A DNA stretch of 64,000 bases from positions 62,001 through 126,000 of the forward strand of contig JAQSDB010000008.1 of assembly GCA_029945725.1 (NCBI GenBank), given 5' to 3'. This stretch comes from a bacterium (GTDB taxonomy: Bacteria > Pseudomonadota > Gammaproteobacteria > Pseudomonadales > Moraxellaceae). Shown piece after piece: positions 20,224-30,644 of the stretch. Made by a program: the position numbers and the translations under genes. The notes below the pieces were generated by a model, which had not been told where the DNA came from, did no database searches, and saw only the letters and a list, made by a program, of their open reading frames with translations. Within the stretch, counting starts at the first letter, position 1. Every line of letters starts with the position of its first letter.

Positions 20224-20673
20224 ATGACCAAGATTCTTGTTCTGCATGGCCCCAACCTGAACCTGCTGGGAACACGCGAGCCCGGCATCTATGGTGCCGA
20301 CACGCTGGACAGCATCAATGCACGCCTGCTCACCACGGCCGCCATGGCCGGGGTACGGCTGGACGCCTTCCAGAGCAATCACGAAGGCCAGTTGATAGAT
20401 CGTGTACAGGCGGCCGGCAACGATGGCACGCACTTCATCCTGATCAATCCCGCCGCCCTTACACACTCCTCGATCGCCTTGCGCGACGCCCTCCTGGGGG
20501 TCGGCATTCCTTTTGTGGAGATTCATCTTTCCAATGTGCATGCACGCGAAGAATTCCGTCATCACTCCTGCTTTTCAGATGTTGCCGTAGGCGTGATCTG
20601 TGGACTGGGCGCCCAGGGTTACTCCCTGGCGCTGGAGTTCGCCCTCGACCGTCTCAAGCAGACCGCATCCTGA
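20224..20673 (+). CDS. aroQ: 3-dehydroquinate dehydratase, type II
   Basis: This 149-residue enzyme is the dodecameric type II dehydroquinase of the shikimate pathway, converting 3-dehydroquinate to 3-dehydroshikimate. Markers are [17 protein letters not shown] (with catalytic Tyr), [16 protein letters not shown] with the substrate-binding asparagine, and [17 protein letters not shown] with the catalytic histidine region. The length is typical. It leads a probable aroQ-accB-accC operon, 42 bases before accB, an arrangement common in gammaproteobacteria. Confidence 0.97.
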   Translation: MTKILVLHGPNLNLLGTREPGIYGADTLDSINARLLTTAAMAGVRLDAFQSNHEGQLIDRVQAAGNDGTHFILINPAALTHSSIALRDALLGVGIPFVEIHLSNVHAREEFRHHSCFSDVAVGVICGLGAQGYSLALEFALDRLKQTAS

Positions 20674-20715
20674 TTTTTTACTTTCCACTCATTCGTTTTT
20701 TCACGAGAGCTCAGC

Positions 20716-21186
20716 ATGGATATTCGCAAGGTCAAAAAACTCATCGAGCTGCTGGAGGAATCCGGCATTGATGAACTGGAAATCACCGAAGGTGAAGAGT
20801 CCGTACGTATTGCCCGCCATCGTCCGGCATACGCTACGCAGCCACATTACGCTCATGTTGCAGCGGCACCAGCACCCCACGCAGCAGCGCCTGCTGTCGC
20901 CGCCGAAACCACGCAAGGCCCGGCACCCGCTGCGGTTGAGCCGGCGACTCGCGGCTATGTGCAACGCTCGCCCATGGTCGGCACTTTCTATCGTTGTGCA
21001 TCACCGGGCGCCGCCTCCTTTGTGGAAGTCGGTCAGACCGTGAAAAAAGGCGATGTGGTTTGCATCGTTGAAGCCATGAAAATGATGAACCAGATCGAGG
21101 CCGAAGAAAGCGGCACGATTGAAAGCATCCTTGTAGAAAACGGCCAGGCAGTCGAATTCGACCAGCCCTTGTTCACCATCGTTTAA
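20716..21186 (+). CDS. accB: Acetyl-CoA carboxylase biotin carboxyl carrier protein
   Basis: This 156-residue protein is the biotin carrier of acetyl-CoA carboxylase. It starts [17 protein letters not shown], continues through an Ala/Pro-rich linker (about residues 38-76), and ends in a biotinyl domain with EAMKMMNQI; the biotinylated lysine is Lys122. BirA attaches the biotin made by the bio operon at 52-57 kb. It is cotranscribed with accC. In Escherichia coli AccB represses its own operon; here the region before aroQ could serve that purpose. Confidence 0.97.
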   Translation: MDIRKVKKLIELLEESGIDELEITEGEESVRIARHRPAYATQPHYAHVAAAPAPHAAAPAVAAETTQGPAPAAVEPATRGYVQRSPMVGTFYRCASPGAASFVEVGQTVKKGDVVCIVEAMKMMNQIEAEESGTIESILVENGQAVEFDQPLFTIV

Positions 21187-21207
21187 TTCAGTCACGGAAA
21201 CCTCACC

Positions 21208-22545
21208 ATGCTCGAGAAGGTGGTTATCGCCAACCGTGGCGAAATTGCATTGCGCATCCTGCGCGCCTGCAAGGAAATGGGCATACGCACAGTCGCTGTC
21301 TACTCCAAAGCCGATCGCGATCTGCTGCACGTGCGTCTTGCCGACGAGTCTGTCTGCATTGGCCCGGCCGCATCGAAAGACAGCTATCTGAATATTCCTG
21401 CGCTGATTTCTGCCGCCGAAGTAACCGATGCACAGGGCATCCATCCTGGCTACGGCTTTCTTGCTGAAAATGCCGACTTTGCCGAAGCCGTGGAAAAGTC
21501 AGGCTTCACCTTCATCGGCCCGCGCGCTGAAACCATACGCCTCATGGGCAACAAGGTTTCCGCCATCGAGGCCATGAAAAAAGCAGGCGTACCCACCGTG
21601 CCCGGCTCTGACGGGGCAGTGACGGAAGAAAATGCCATCGTCCTCGCCAAAAGGATTGGCTATCCCATCATCATCAAGGCCGCCGCCGGTGGTGGTGGTC
21701 GCGGCATGCGTGTTGTGCATACCGAGTCTGCCCTGCTGAACTCGCTCTTTGTCACCCGCTCGGAAGCCAAGGCCGCGTTCAGTGATGACACGGTGTATAT
21801 GGAAAAATTCCTGGAGCACCCGCGCCATATCGAAATCCAGGTACTGGGTGACGGCAAGGGCAAGGCCATTCATCTGGGCGATCGCGACTGCTCCCTGCAG
21901 CGCCGCCACCAGAAAGTCGTGGAAGAAGCTCCCGCACCGCACATTCCGGAAAGGGCCCGCAACAAGGTCGCCGAGTCCTGCGTCAAGGCCTGCGAACTGA
22001 TGAAATACCGTGGCGCCGGCACCTTCGAGTTCCTCTATGAAAACGAGCAATTCTATTTCATCGAAATGAATACACGTGTTCAGGTCGAGCACCCGGTCAC
22101 CGAACTGGTCACCGGCGTTGACATCATCAAGGAGCAGTTGCGTATCGCTGGCGGGAAAGGCCTGTCCCTGACGCAAAAAGACGTGAAAATCCAGGGCCAT
22201 GCGCTGGAATGCCGCATCAATGCCGAAGATCCCCGCACCTTCATGCCCTGTCCCGGCAAGATCAACTACTTCCACGCGCCGGGCGGCCCCGGCATCCGCA
22301 TGGACTCGCATATTTACTCCGGCTACAGCGTACCGCCGAACTATGACTCGCTTATCGGCAAACTGATTGCCTACGGGCCAACGCGTGATGTAGCGCTGGC
22401 CCGTATGCGCAATGCCATGGATGAAATTGTGGTGGACGGTATCAAAACCAACATTCCCCTGCACCGCGATGAAATCCTGCGTGATGCCAACTTCGCCAAG
22501 GGCGGTGTCGACATCCATTATCTGGAGAAGAAGCTCGGGCTCTGA
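21208..22545 (+). CDS. accC: Acetyl-CoA carboxylase biotin carboxylase subunit
   Basis: This 445-residue ATP-grasp enzyme carboxylates the biotin on AccB using ATP and bicarbonate. It begins [20 protein letters not shown], has the glycine-rich loop [14 protein letters not shown], the active-site segment [16 protein letters not shown], and the C-terminal biotin-carboxylase domain. Length and motifs are standard. It starts 21 bases after accB. A hairpin followed by a T-rich tract after the stop separates it from prmA. Confidence 0.98.
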   Translation: MLEKVVIANRGEIALRILRACKEMGIRTVAVYSKADRDLLHVRLADESVCIGPAASKDSYLNIPALISAAEVTDAQGIHPGYGFLAENADFAEAVEKSGFTFIGPRAETIRLMGNKVSAIEAMKKAGVPTVPGSDGAVTEENAIVLAKRIGYPIIIKAAAGGGGRGMRVVHTESALLNSLFVTRSEAKAAFSDDTVYMEKFLEHPRHIEIQVLGDGKGKAIHLGDRDCSLQRRHQKVVEEAPAPHIPERARNKVAESCVKACELMKYRGAGTFEFLYENEQFYFIEMNTRVQVEHPVTELVTGVDIIKEQLRIAGGKGLSLTQKDVKIQGHALECRINAEDPRTFMPCPGKINYFHAPGGPGIRMDSHIYSGYSVPPNYDSLIGKLIAYGPTRDVALARMRNAMDEIVVDGIKTNIPLHRDEILRDANFAKGGVDIHYLEKKLGL

Positions 22546-22572
22546 GTCTGCGGTCTGAAAGTGCTTTACCAG

Positions 22573-22606
22573 GGCGGAGTGTTGCACTCCGCCTTTCTAT
22601 TTTTTG
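22573..22606 (+). terminator. Terminator between accC and prmA
   Basis: GGCGGAGTG (22573-22581) pairs perfectly with CACTCCGCC (22585-22593) over a 3-base loop and is followed by TTTCTATTTTTT. It should end most aroQ-accBC transcripts just before prmA. Confidence 0.8.
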
Positions 22607-22619
22607 TAATGAGAAACCA

Positions 22620-23501
22620 ATGACCTGGCTGCAACTCAAGATCGACAGTACCAAGGCACAAGCCCCTGACATTGAAGCCCTGCTGGAAGAGATCGGCGCG
22701 GCCGCCGTACTGATGGAAGACTCTGCCGATCAACCCTTGCTGGAACCCCCCCCCGGTGCCACACCACTCTGGGACGCCACCCGCGTGGTCGGCGTGTTTA
22801 CGGTGGATTCAGAAGTGGATGCCATCGTCGAGTACCTCGAAGCCCGCCTCGGTCAGAAGCTTCCGGCCTACCGCGTGGAAGTCCTGGAGGACAAGGACTG
22901 GGTGCGCGCCTGGATGGATCATTACCATCCGATGTGTTTTGGCAAACGCCTGTGGGTCGTCCCAAGCTGGACACCGCCCCCCGAGCCCAACGCCATCAAC
23001 CTGCTGCTGGATCCGGGCCTGGCCTTTGGCACCGGCACCCACCAGACCACCGCCCTTTGCATGGAGTGGCTGGACGGGCTGGATCTGGATGGCAAGACCG
23101 TTATTGATTACGGCTGCGGCTCCGGCATTCTCGCCGTCGCGGCCCTGCTGCTGGGCGCCAGAGAGGCTTATTGTGTCGACAACGACCCGCAAGCCCTCAC
23201 CGCCACGCGCAGCAATGCCGAACGCAACGGTGTTGCCGGGCGGGTACATACCTTCATGCCCGAAGACATGCCGGTCATTTCAGCCGATGTCATCGTCGCC
23301 AACATTCTGGCCGGCCCCCTGGCCATGCTGGCCCCCACGCTCACCAGCTACAGCCACCCCGGCACACAGATAGCGCTCTCCGGCATTATCCGTTCGCAGG
23401 TCGACGAATTGCGTGAGGTTTACCGCCAGTGGTTCGACATGGATGGCCTGGCCATCAAGGACGAAGACTGGTGCCGGCTTTCCGGTACGCGACGCGGTTA
23501 A
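22620..23501 (+). CDS. prmA: Ribosomal protein L11 methyltransferase
   Basis: This 293-residue SAM-dependent enzyme trimethylates ribosomal protein L11. The N-terminal substrate-binding domain begins MTWLQLKIDST, and the C-terminal Rossmann domain has DPGLAFGTGTHQTT, DYGCGSGILAVAALLLGA for SAM, and DVIVANILAGPL for catalysis. Length fits the family. It stands 74 bases after accC behind a terminator, so it probably has some promoter of its own or is read through. Confidence 0.97.
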   Translation: MTWLQLKIDSTKAQAPDIEALLEEIGAAAVLMEDSADQPLLEPPPGATPLWDATRVVGVFTVDSEVDAIVEYLEARLGQKLPAYRVEVLEDKDWVRAWMDHYHPMCFGKRLWVVPSWTPPPEPNAINLLLDPGLAFGTGTHQTTALCMEWLDGLDLDGKTVIDYGCGSGILAVAALLLGAREAYCVDNDPQALTATRSNAERNGVAGRVHTFMPEDMPVISADVIVANILAGPLAMLAPTLTSYSHPGTQIALSGIIRSQVDELREVYRQWFDMDGLAIKDEDWCRLSGTRRG

Positions 23502-23619
23502 CAGTCCGCCGGGAATATTCGGGCGCAAGTTGCTGTAAAAATCCCGAACGGCACAGTAGATTACCCATCATCACGGGAGCCATTGGAGGCTCCGCGGCAC
23601 AGGGATCCAGGACCAGCAC

Positions 23620-24987
23620 ATGACCGATGCCAAACAGACAAAATGCCCGCATTGCGGCAGCACCTTCCGCATCAGTGATGCCCAGCTGACCGCCAAGGGC
23701 GGCAGCGTGCGTTGCGGGTCGTGCCTGCAGGTTTTCCGGGCCGACTTGCATCTGGTTGGCGCCAACGCGGCTCCTGCACCGGCTGTCAGTGCTCAAGCCA
23801 AACCCAGGGGGAAAAAGGGAGCGCCTGGTGATGAGTCCTGGGCACTGGCCCTGCTCGACGAGAAAGGCGCCGAGGCGGCCAGCGACGCTCCGGAGCACAG
23901 CCATGACGATGCGCAAGCCTGGCAGGAGCAGAATCACAAGCAGGACAGTGATGACGATTTCGGCTTCAACGAAGACGACATCAGTGATTTCATCAACAAC
24001 GATACCGCTGTCGACATGCCTCAGGGCAAGTCCCTGCGCTTTGACGATGAGCTCAGTGACTTTATCGATGCCGCCGATGACAGCGGCCTGATCACGGACA
24101 CGCCGCAAGAGCATCATCCCCTGAATGAAAATGCGGACGAATCCTGGGCACAAAACATTCTGTCCGAGCTGGAGCAAACCGAGAAAAAACAGGACAGCAA
24201 GAAATACGGCATGGAAATCCTGGATGGCAAAAGCAAGGCACCACCCAAGAATGCCAAGATGGCCGCCGCTCTCGGCATAGGCAAGCGGGTAGCCGATGAA
24301 CCTGACTCCCCGCGCACCAGCAAAGCCGCTGCAGCTTCCGTACCCGATGACGACTTTCTCGGCGACGACGCTGATGTCCTCAGCTTTCTCGATAACGATG
24401 ACCTCAGCAACAACTCCCCGGCTCCGCTGGCCCCCAATCCGTTCTCGCTGGAGCGCCCCCTCGCCCATGTTGATGCTCCGCTGGTCCTCAAGCCCCGTCG
24501 TGATCCCATCAATTGGGGCAGCCTGCTGACCTGGACATTCCTTTGCCTCATTGCTGTCATCATGTTCATTGCGCAGTACACCTATTTCAACTTTGACAGC
24601 CTGGCGATACGGCCGGACATACGCCCGTATTTCGAGCAGGCCTGTGCAAAGCTTGACTGCCGCCTGCCTGATATCCCTGACCACAGCAAAATCAGGGTTG
24701 ACGAGTTGATGGTACGCAAGCACGCCAGGGTAGAAGGCGCCTTGCAAGTGGATGCCATTCTTAAAAACAGCGCCACCTTTCCGCAGAGCTTCCCGACCCT
24801 CCGCCTGCGCTTCACCAACAGCGCCGATGAGATTGTCGCCAGCCGCCTGCTCAAACCTTCCGAGTATCTGGCCGGCGAAGCCAAGCGGTTGCGCCGTATG
24901 CCGCCTGACACCCCGATACGCATTTCACTGAGCATTGTCGATCCCGGAAAAAATGCCGTGAACTACGGACTGGATCCGGTCTTCTAG
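23620..24987 (+). CDS. MJ0042-type zinc-ribbon and DUF3426 membrane protein
   Basis: This 455-residue protein starts with a zinc ribbon of two CxxC knuckles (CPHCG and CGSC, residues 6-31), typical of MJ0042 zinc fingers. A long acidic, low-complexity region (about 55-280) follows, rich in Asp, Glu and Ala. One transmembrane helix (about 304-324, WTFLCLIAVIMFIAQYTYF) precedes a C-terminal domain of DUF3426 type (LDCRLPDIPDHSKIRVDELM onward). The zinc ribbon is cytoplasmic and the DUF3426 domain should be periplasmic. This pairing next to prmA is common in gammaproteobacteria. Function is unknown. Confidence 0.85.
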   Translation: MTDAKQTKCPHCGSTFRISDAQLTAKGGSVRCGSCLQVFRADLHLVGANAAPAPAVSAQAKPRGKKGAPGDESWALALLDEKGAEAASDAPEHSHDDAQAWQEQNHKQDSDDDFGFNEDDISDFINNDTAVDMPQGKSLRFDDELSDFIDAADDSGLITDTPQEHHPLNENADESWAQNILSELEQTEKKQDSKKYGMEILDGKSKAPPKNAKMAAALGIGKRVADEPDSPRTSKAAAASVPDDDFLGDDADVLSFLDNDDLSNNSPAPLAPNPFSLERPLAHVDAPLVLKPRRDPINWGSLLTWTFLCLIAVIMFIAQYTYFNFDSLAIRPDIRPYFEQACAKLDCRLPDIPDHSKIRVDELMVRKHARVEGALQVDAILKNSATFPQSFPTLRLRFTNSADEIVASRLLKPSEYLAGEAKRLRRMPPDTPIRISLSIVDPGKNAVNYGLDPVF

Positions 24988-25129
24988 AGCCCCCCCTCAC
25001 CTGCGGAGGCCCCGGCAACAGTCCCGGGCGCCTCCCCCAGCCCTCGTTAGCCCCCTTCCAGGCTTTGCCACATCAGCCCGCTCCGGTATCATCCGCGCCC
25101 TCTTCGCAACCGGGCCCTCGGACGAGTCC

Positions 25130-26143
25130 ATGCTCAAGCCCTTTTCGATAGGCCCGCATCTGATCAGCACTCCCGTGGCGCTTGCCCCCATGGTCGGTGT
25201 CACAGACAGCCCTTTCCGGCAACTTTGCCGGCAATGGGGGGCAGGCCATGTCGTCTCGGAAATGGTGGCCTCCGATGTACGGCTATGGCAGTCACGCAAA
25301 TCCTCCACGCGCCTCGACTACAGTGACGAGCTGGAGCCACGCACCGTGCAGATTGTTGGATACGACCCGCAAATGATGGCGGCTGCCGCACGCGCCTGTG
25401 TCGATCTCGGCGCACAGATTGTCGACATCAACATGGGGTGTCCTGCAAAAAAAGTGTGCAACCGTCTGGCGGGTTCCGCACTTCTGCAGGACGAAGCCCT
25501 GGTGGCAGAAATCCTGACAAATGTCGTCGATGCGGTGGCGGTTCCGGTGACATTGAAAACCCGCACCGGCTGGGACACCGACAATCGCAATGGCGTGAAA
25601 ATCGCACGTATTGCCGAGGACTGCGGCATACAAATGCTGGTGATGCACGGCCGCACGCGTGCCGACAAATACATGGGCGAGGCAGAATACGACACCATTG
25701 CTGCTGTCAAGCAGGCCGTGAAAATTCCTGTACTGGCCAATGGCGATATCGGCTCGGCGGAAAAGGCCGAAAAGGTGCTTGTTCACACCGGCTGCGATGG
25801 TATTATGATCGGCCGCGGCGCCCATGGTCGGCCGTGGATTTTTCGCGACATAATTCACTTCCTTCGCACCCGTGAACACCTGTCTCCACCGACACCGGCA
25901 GAGACGGCGCTGATTATCAAGGGTCATCTGGAAGCTCTTTACGCGTTTTACGGTGAACTTCAGGGCTTACGCTTTGCCCGCAAGCATTTCGGCTGGTATG
26001 TGGAGCAGCTTCCACCATCCTGTTTTCCGGATATTGCGACGAATCCGCGTTGGTTTAACAAACTGGAGTCCCCGGCCCAGCAACTGGCCTTTGTCCGTGA
26101 TTTTTTCGGACAGCTTATCGATGGAGAGGTAAGAGCGGCATGA
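25130..26143 (+). CDS. dusB: tRNA-dihydrouridine synthase B
   Basis: This 337-residue FMN flavoenzyme reduces uridines in tRNA. Typical segments are [37 protein letters not shown] (catalytic cysteine in MGCPAKK), [17 protein letters not shown] and [15 protein letters not shown]. It overlaps fis by 4 bases, the classic dusB-fis operon known in enteric bacteria, and this overlap supports both calls. A roughly 140-base GC-rich leader precedes it. Confidence 0.97.
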   Translation: MLKPFSIGPHLISTPVALAPMVGVTDSPFRQLCRQWGAGHVVSEMVASDVRLWQSRKSSTRLDYSDELEPRTVQIVGYDPQMMAAAARACVDLGAQIVDINMGCPAKKVCNRLAGSALLQDEALVAEILTNVVDAVAVPVTLKTRTGWDTDNRNGVKIARIAEDCGIQMLVMHGRTRADKYMGEAEYDTIAAVKQAVKIPVLANGDIGSAEKAEKVLVHTGCDGIMIGRGAHGRPWIFRDIIHFLRTREHLSPPTPAETALIIKGHLEALYAFYGELQGLRFARKHFGWYVEQLPPSCFPDIATNPRWFNKLESPAQQLAFVRDFFGQLIDGEVRAA

Positions 26144-26463
26144 ACAATCTCAACATGGATCCGTTACTTCTTAATGGCAGTGATAACGGCATGGACATGT
26201 CCACCCTGAAACAATTTCAAAGCACTACCGGCACACAGCACACCCTGCGTGACCATGTCGAACTGGCCATGCGCAATTACTTTGCCAACCTGGGCGGCGA
26301 ACAAGTGACCGACGTCTACAACATGGTGCTCGCGGAAATCGAAGGCCCGCTTCTGGAAGTGGTTCTCGAATACACCCGTGGCAACCAGACTCGTGCCTCC
26401 GAAATCCTCGGCCTCAACCGTGGCACCTTGCGCAAGAAGCTCAAGGATCACGGCCTGATGTAA
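26140..26463 (+). CDS. fis: DNA-binding protein Fis
   Basis: This 107-residue nucleoid-associated protein bends DNA and acts in rRNA transcription and recombination. The C-terminal helix-turn-helix is [20 protein letters not shown] followed by KDHGLM, a near-exact Fis recognition helix. The N-terminal part is slightly longer than enteric Fis (98 residues). Its ATG overlaps the dusB stop, and a strong terminator follows the gene. Confidence 0.96.
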   Translation: MNNLNMDPLLLNGSDNGMDMSTLKQFQSTTGTQHTLRDHVELAMRNYFANLGGEQVTDVYNMVLAEIEGPLLEVVLEYTRGNQTRASEILGLNRGTLRKKLKDHGLM

Positions 26464-26477
26464 GCCTGGTGTGCAAT

Positions 26478-26508
26478 AAAAAAAGGGCCATGAGCGCCCT
26501 TTTTTATT
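26478..26508 (+). terminator. Terminator after fis
   Basis: A run of A followed by GGGC, a small loop and GCCC followed by T6 ATTT forms an A/T-extended stem 15 bases after the fis stop codon. Confidence 0.85.
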
Positions 26509-26635
26509 TGGGGAGCCCTGAGAGCCCCCCCCCACCACCTCCGGGACGCGGGAACCGGCGCTAACGGGAAAAGGATGCCCGGCACCGCACCAAAACCCGC
26601 TGCCTCATAACGACTGATCTATAGCGAGTAGCCCC

Positions 26636-28225
26636 ATGAGCCAGACCGTCAAACAGGCCCTGATCTCTGTCTCCGACAAGACCGGTATCGTTGATTTCGC
26701 CCGCGAGCTCAGTGCCGCCGGCGTTGCCCTGCTCTCCACCGGCGGCACCTTCAAGCTGCTGCGCGAGAACGGGATTGCCGTGACCGAGGTGTCCGATCAC
26801 ACCGGCTTCCCTGAAATGATGGACGGCCGCGTGAAAACGCTGCACCCCAGGATCCATGGCGGCATTCTCAGCCGTCGCGGCCAGGACGATGCGGTGATGG
26901 CCGAACACGGCATCAGCGGCATCGACCTTGTGGTGGTGAATCTCTACCCCTTCGCCGCAACCGTGGCCAAGCCCGGCTGCACCCTGCCCGAGGCTATCGA
27001 GAACATCGATATCGGCGGCCCGACCATGGTGCGCTCGGCCGCCAAGAACCACGCTCATGTCGGCATCGTGGTCAGTGCCGCCGATTACGGCCGCGTGCTG
27101 GATGAAATCAGGAAGAGTGGCGGCCTTTCCCATGCGACCCGTTTTGATCTGGCGGTAAAGGCCTTTGAGCACACTGCCGGTTACGACGGCATGATCGCCA
27201 ATTATCTCGGCGGCCTGGTGGGCGAGAAAAAAGGCGATCTGGCGGCACGCGAGACCTTCCCGCGCACCTTCAATACCCAGTTTTTCAAGGCTCAGGAACT
27301 GCGCTACGGCGAAAACCCGCACCAGCGCGCCGCCTTCTACACCGAAGCCGACCCCAGAGAGGCCTCTGTCGCCACTTCGCGCCAGCTGCAGGGCAAAGAG
27401 CTTTCCTACAACAACATTGCCGACACCGACGCCGCGCTGGAATGCGTGAAATCATTTGCCAAGCCCGCCTGCGTCATCGTCAAGCACGCCAACCCCTGCG
27501 GCGCCGCCGTATCACTGGACGGCATCAAGACCGCCTATGAACTGGCTTACCTGACCGATACCGAATCAGCTTTCGGCGGCATCATCGCCTTCAACCGCGA
27601 GCTGGATGCAGAAACCGCCAGACTCATCGTTGATCGCCAGTTTGTCGAAGTGATTATTGCACCGATGATTTCCAAAGAGGCACTGGCCGTCACTGCTGCC
27701 AAACAGAATGTGCGCGTACTCGAATGCGGCGCACTGCCGGCCATTGATGCACGTGCCGCGCAGTGGGATTTCAAGCGCGTCAACGGCGGCCTGCTGGTGC
27801 AGGATCAGGACCTTGGCATGATCAAGGAAAGCGACCTCAAAATCGTCACCAGACGCGCACCGACCGAGGCCGAAATCCACGACCTGATTTTTGCCTGGAA
27901 AATCGCCAAATACGTCAAATCCAACGCCATTGTTTACGCGAAGAACCGCCAGACCATTGGTGTCGGTGCCGGCCAGATGAGCCGCGTGAACTCCGCCCGC
28001 ATCGCCGCCATCAAGGCCGAACACGCCGGCCTTGATGTAAAAGGTGCGGTGATGGCTTCCGATGCCTTTTTCCCCTTCCGTGACGGCCTTGATAACGCGG
28101 CGAAAGTGGGCATTACCGCCGTGATCCAGCCCGGTGGCTCCATGCGCGATGCCGAAGTGATAGCCGCAGCGGATGAGCACGGCATTGCGATGGTCTTCAC
28201 CGGCATGCGCCATTTCAGACACTGA
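26636..28225 (+). CDS. purH: Bifunctional AICAR transformylase/IMP cyclohydrolase
   Basis: This 529-residue enzyme performs the last two steps of IMP synthesis. The N-terminal cyclohydrolase domain (1 to about 200) begins [20 protein letters not shown] and has HPRIHGGIL; the C-terminal transformylase includes [23 protein letters not shown] and [12 protein letters not shown]. The last residues [11 protein letters not shown] are typical. It is followed by purD, a common pairing, after a structured gap. Confidence 0.98.
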   Translation: MSQTVKQALISVSDKTGIVDFARELSAAGVALLSTGGTFKLLRENGIAVTEVSDHTGFPEMMDGRVKTLHPRIHGGILSRRGQDDAVMAEHGISGIDLVVVNLYPFAATVAKPGCTLPEAIENIDIGGPTMVRSAAKNHAHVGIVVSAADYGRVLDEIRKSGGLSHATRFDLAVKAFEHTAGYDGMIANYLGGLVGEKKGDLAARETFPRTFNTQFFKAQELRYGENPHQRAAFYTEADPREASVATSRQLQGKELSYNNIADTDAALECVKSFAKPACVIVKHANPCGAAVSLDGIKTAYELAYLTDTESAFGGIIAFNRELDAETARLIVDRQFVEVIIAPMISKEALAVTAAKQNVRVLECGALPAIDARAAQWDFKRVNGGLLVQDQDLGMIKESDLKIVTRRAPTEAEIHDLIFAWKIAKYVKSNAIVYAKNRQTIGVGAGQMSRVNSARIAAIKAEHAGLDVKGAVMASDAFFPFRDGLDNAAKVGITAVIQPGGSMRDAEVIAAADEHGIAMVFTGMRHFRH

Positions 28226-28250
28226 GTTAATAACCCGGCTGCGCTGCGTC

Positions 28251-28337
28251 GCACAGGGCGGCGTTGCGGGCTCGACTGCGGTGCTGACATACCTTTGTAT
28301 GCTGCGCTCCTCGTCCAGCCCGCGCCTTGCCCTGCAC
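28251..28337. repeat. Long imperfect palindrome between purH and purD
   Basis: The arms run from about 28251 to 28337 with core CATAC-CTTT-GTATG (28288-28301). Outward, GCGGGCT pairs with AGCCCGC and CAGGGC with GCCCTG, with several mismatches. It resembles intergenic repeats dispersed in gammaproteobacterial genomes; only this copy is in the window. Confidence 0.55.
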
Positions 28338-28413
28338 TGACGGATCGCAACCTCGGACAACTGGATTTCCCGGCGCCCGACATCAACAGGCTCCACCATT
28401 TGAGGCTGGCTTT

Positions 28414-29700
28414 ATGAATATCCTGATTCTGGGTTCCGGTGGCCGCGAACACGCTCTTGCCTGGAAATGCGCACAAGATCCCCGCATCGAGAAAGTCTTT
28501 GTGGCGCCGGGCAATGCCGGCAGCGCTACCGAAGCCAAATGCGAAAATGTCGCGCTGGATATTCTGGACAACGCGCAACTGGTGGAGTTCGCCAAAGCCA
28601 ATGTCGCCTTCACCATCGTCGGCCCGGAAGCCCCGCTGGTGAATGGCGTGGTCAACGCCTTTCAGGCTGCCGGCCTGAAAATCTGGGGACCGACGCAATA
28701 CGCGGCCCAGCTCGAAGGCTCCAAGGCTTTCGCCAAGGATTTTCTCGCCCGCTATCACATCCCGACGTCTGCCTATGGTGTGTTTACCGACACCGACGAA
28801 GCCCTCGCCTTCCTGCGTGAAAAGGGCGCGCCGATTGTCGTGAAGGCCGATGGCCTGGCGGCGGGCAAAGGCGTGATTGTGGCCATGACACTGGCTGAAG
28901 CCGAAGATGCCGTGACCGACATGCTCTCCGGCAATGCCTTTGGTGCTGCCGGTTCGCGCGTGGTGATCGAAGAGTTTCTCGAAGGCGAGGAAGCCAGCTT
29001 CATCGTCATGGTCGATGGCGGCACCGCATTGCCCATGGCCACCAGCCAGGATCACAAGCGCATTGGCGATGCTGATACCGGCCCCAATACCGGCGGCATG
29101 GGTGCTTACTCTCCCGCTCCGGTGGTGACTGCCGAAGTGCATGAACGCGTCATGCGTGAAGTCATCAATCCGACCGTGCAGGGCATGATTGCCGAAGGCC
29201 ATCCCTACACCGGCTTTCTTTACGCCGGCCTCATGATTGATAAAACGGGTGCAGCGAAAGTCATTGAGTTCAATTGCCGCTTTGGCGACCCGGAAACCCA
29301 GCCAGTGATGCTGCGCCTGCAATCCTCGCTGGTCGAACTGGTGGAACGTGGCATGGCCAAACAACTGGCTGACACCACCGCCGAATGGGATGAACGCGCC
29401 GCCCTCGGCGTGGTGATGGCAGCGGGCGGTTATCCCGGTGATATCCGCAAGGGTGATGTGATTGAAGGCCTGGACCGCGCCGCTGCCATTGCGGGAAAAA
29501 TCTTCCACGCCGGCACCGCGCTGAAAAACGGCAAGATCGTTACCAGTGGCGGTCGCGTGCTCTGCGCCACCGCTCTCGGCAACACCGTGTCGGAAGCCCA
29601 GCGCAACGCCTATGCACTGGCAGAAACCGTAAGCTGGGAAGGTGAATACCACCGCAGCGACATCGGTTACCGTGCCGTTGCGCGCGAACAGGGGAAATAA
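28414..29700 (+). CDS. purD: Phosphoribosylamine-glycine ligase
   Basis: This 428-residue ATP-grasp enzyme makes glycinamide ribonucleotide in purine synthesis. It begins [18 protein letters not shown] and has [30 protein letters not shown] (read as [13 protein letters not shown]) and [14 protein letters not shown] chose the ATG at 28414 with TGAGG 9 bases upstream; the in-frame codon at 28327 lies inside the purH-purD repeat region. It ends at a strong terminator. Confidence 0.98.
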   Translation: MNILILGSGGREHALAWKCAQDPRIEKVFVAPGNAGSATEAKCENVALDILDNAQLVEFAKANVAFTIVGPEAPLVNGVVNAFQAAGLKIWGPTQYAAQLEGSKAFAKDFLARYHIPTSAYGVFTDTDEALAFLREKGAPIVVKADGLAAGKGVIVAMTLAEAEDAVTDMLSGNAFGAAGSRVVIEEFLEGEEASFIVMVDGGTALPMATSQDHKRIGDADTGPNTGGMGAYSPAPVVTAEVHERVMREVINPTVQGMIAEGHPYTGFLYAGLMIDKTGAAKVIEFNCRFGDPETQPVMLRLQSSLVELVERGMAKQLADTTAEWDERAALGVVMAAGGYPGDIRKGDVIEGLDRAAAIAGKIFHAGTALKNGKIVTSGGRVLCATALGNTVSEAQRNAYALAETVSWEGEYHRSDIGYRAVAREQGK

Positions 29701-29721
29701 CCGGCCCGTCATCACCACCAT

Positions 29722-29752
29722 AAAAAAGGGACGCTGGCCGCGTCCCTTTTTT
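29722..29752 (+). terminator. Terminator after purD
   Basis: AAAAAAGGGACG (29722-29733) pairs perfectly with CGTCCCTTTTTT (29741-29752) around a 7-base loop; the A and T runs make it bidirectional between the convergent purD and DUF2505-type genes. Confidence 0.92.
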
Positions 29753-29787
29753 ATGGTTTGTTTTGTGCCTTTTTGCCGCCGCCCCCG

Positions 29788-30318
29788 TCAGGCTGACTGT
29801 GAAAGGGGTTGGGCAAACTCCCGCAGAAAATCAATATTGTATTCATAGTCACGCGTCTGGATGCCACGTATGGCGTCCATGGCAAAACTTTCGAGCTTGC
29901 CGCCAATCAGGGGCACGTCCACTTTGGCGTTCATTAACTGGCGGTGCACACACTGCCCGCCCTGCGGAATCAGCCAGTAGTCGATATGCGCCTTCAGGGG
30001 CAGTCCTTCGAGCTCAATCGTGTTCTTGCCGACATAGAGCGAAGGATCACTGAGATCCCACTCTATCGTCGTCACCAGAGCGCTGATGCGCCCCATGAGA
30101 AAGCCCTGCGCAAACTCCGGCACCGATTCCGGCAGCAGGCCCTTGGCATCGCGGCGGACCTTCAGGCGATAACGCTCGGGCTTGTCGATGGCTTCCATGA
30201 TCCGGATGTTGCGCTGGCGCAGCTGGGCATGCTTGCGCGTGATGTAGCTTGCATCACGGAACATGGCGACATACGTCTCGGCGGGATAGGGGTAGGTGAA
30301 CTGCAAGGGTGCCTGCAT
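29788..30318 (-). CDS. DUF2505-type protein
   Basis: This 176-residue soluble protein looks like the DUF2505 family, whose members are thought to share the SRPBCC/START-like fold. It begins MQAPLQFTYPYPAETYVAMF and continues with FAMDAIRGIQTRDYEYN near the end. No signal peptide or membrane segment is seen. AGGAGAGAG precedes the ATG by 2-3 bases of spacing plus. It stands alone. The ligand and role are unknown. Confidence 0.75.
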   Translation of the reverse strand: MQAPLQFTYPYPAETYVAMFRDASYITRKHAQLRQRNIRIMEAIDKPERYRLKVRRDAKGLLPESVPEFAQGFLMGRISALVTTIEWDLSDPSLYVGKNTIELEGLPLKAHIDYWLIPQGGQCVHRQLMNAKVDVPLIGGKLESFAMDAIRGIQTRDYEYNIDFLREFAQPLSQSA

Positions 30319-30644
30319 GACTCTCTCCTGGCTTTAATGCCGGCTATCGTAGCCGAGCCCTCAACACGGCCGCCATTGTGGAAAACCGCAATGCAGGGCC
30401 CGTCACCTCCCCAGTACCAGCACAGGCCTGCCGCCGTCACGGGCACGAACAACGGCAGTACAAAACCTGATCGGTCGGAAAGCCGGACTTTTTGACCCGG
30501 CGGCCACAGAAACAGTCCGCCCCGTGCAGCTGAAAATGCTATTCTTCGCGCCTTCTTTTTTTAGCCCCATCTCTGCCCGCAGCCACACGGCTGAACCGGG
30601 AGGCATGGGATCATTGCAGCAAGCAGCGAGTAGAGAGAACGACG
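30319..30644. other. Divergent intergenic region before maeB
   Basis: These 326 bases between the DUF2505-type gene and maeB contain no convincing gene. They must hold the promoters of both. A TATTCT that could be a -10 (30540-30545) lies about 100 bases before maeB, but no good -35 is at the proper distance. Confidence 0.35.

Noticed and set aside
27934-29721. A 595-codon open frame antisense to purD and the end of purH
   Set aside because: It covers conserved genes and the intergenic palindrome on the opposite strand and shows no recognisable motif.
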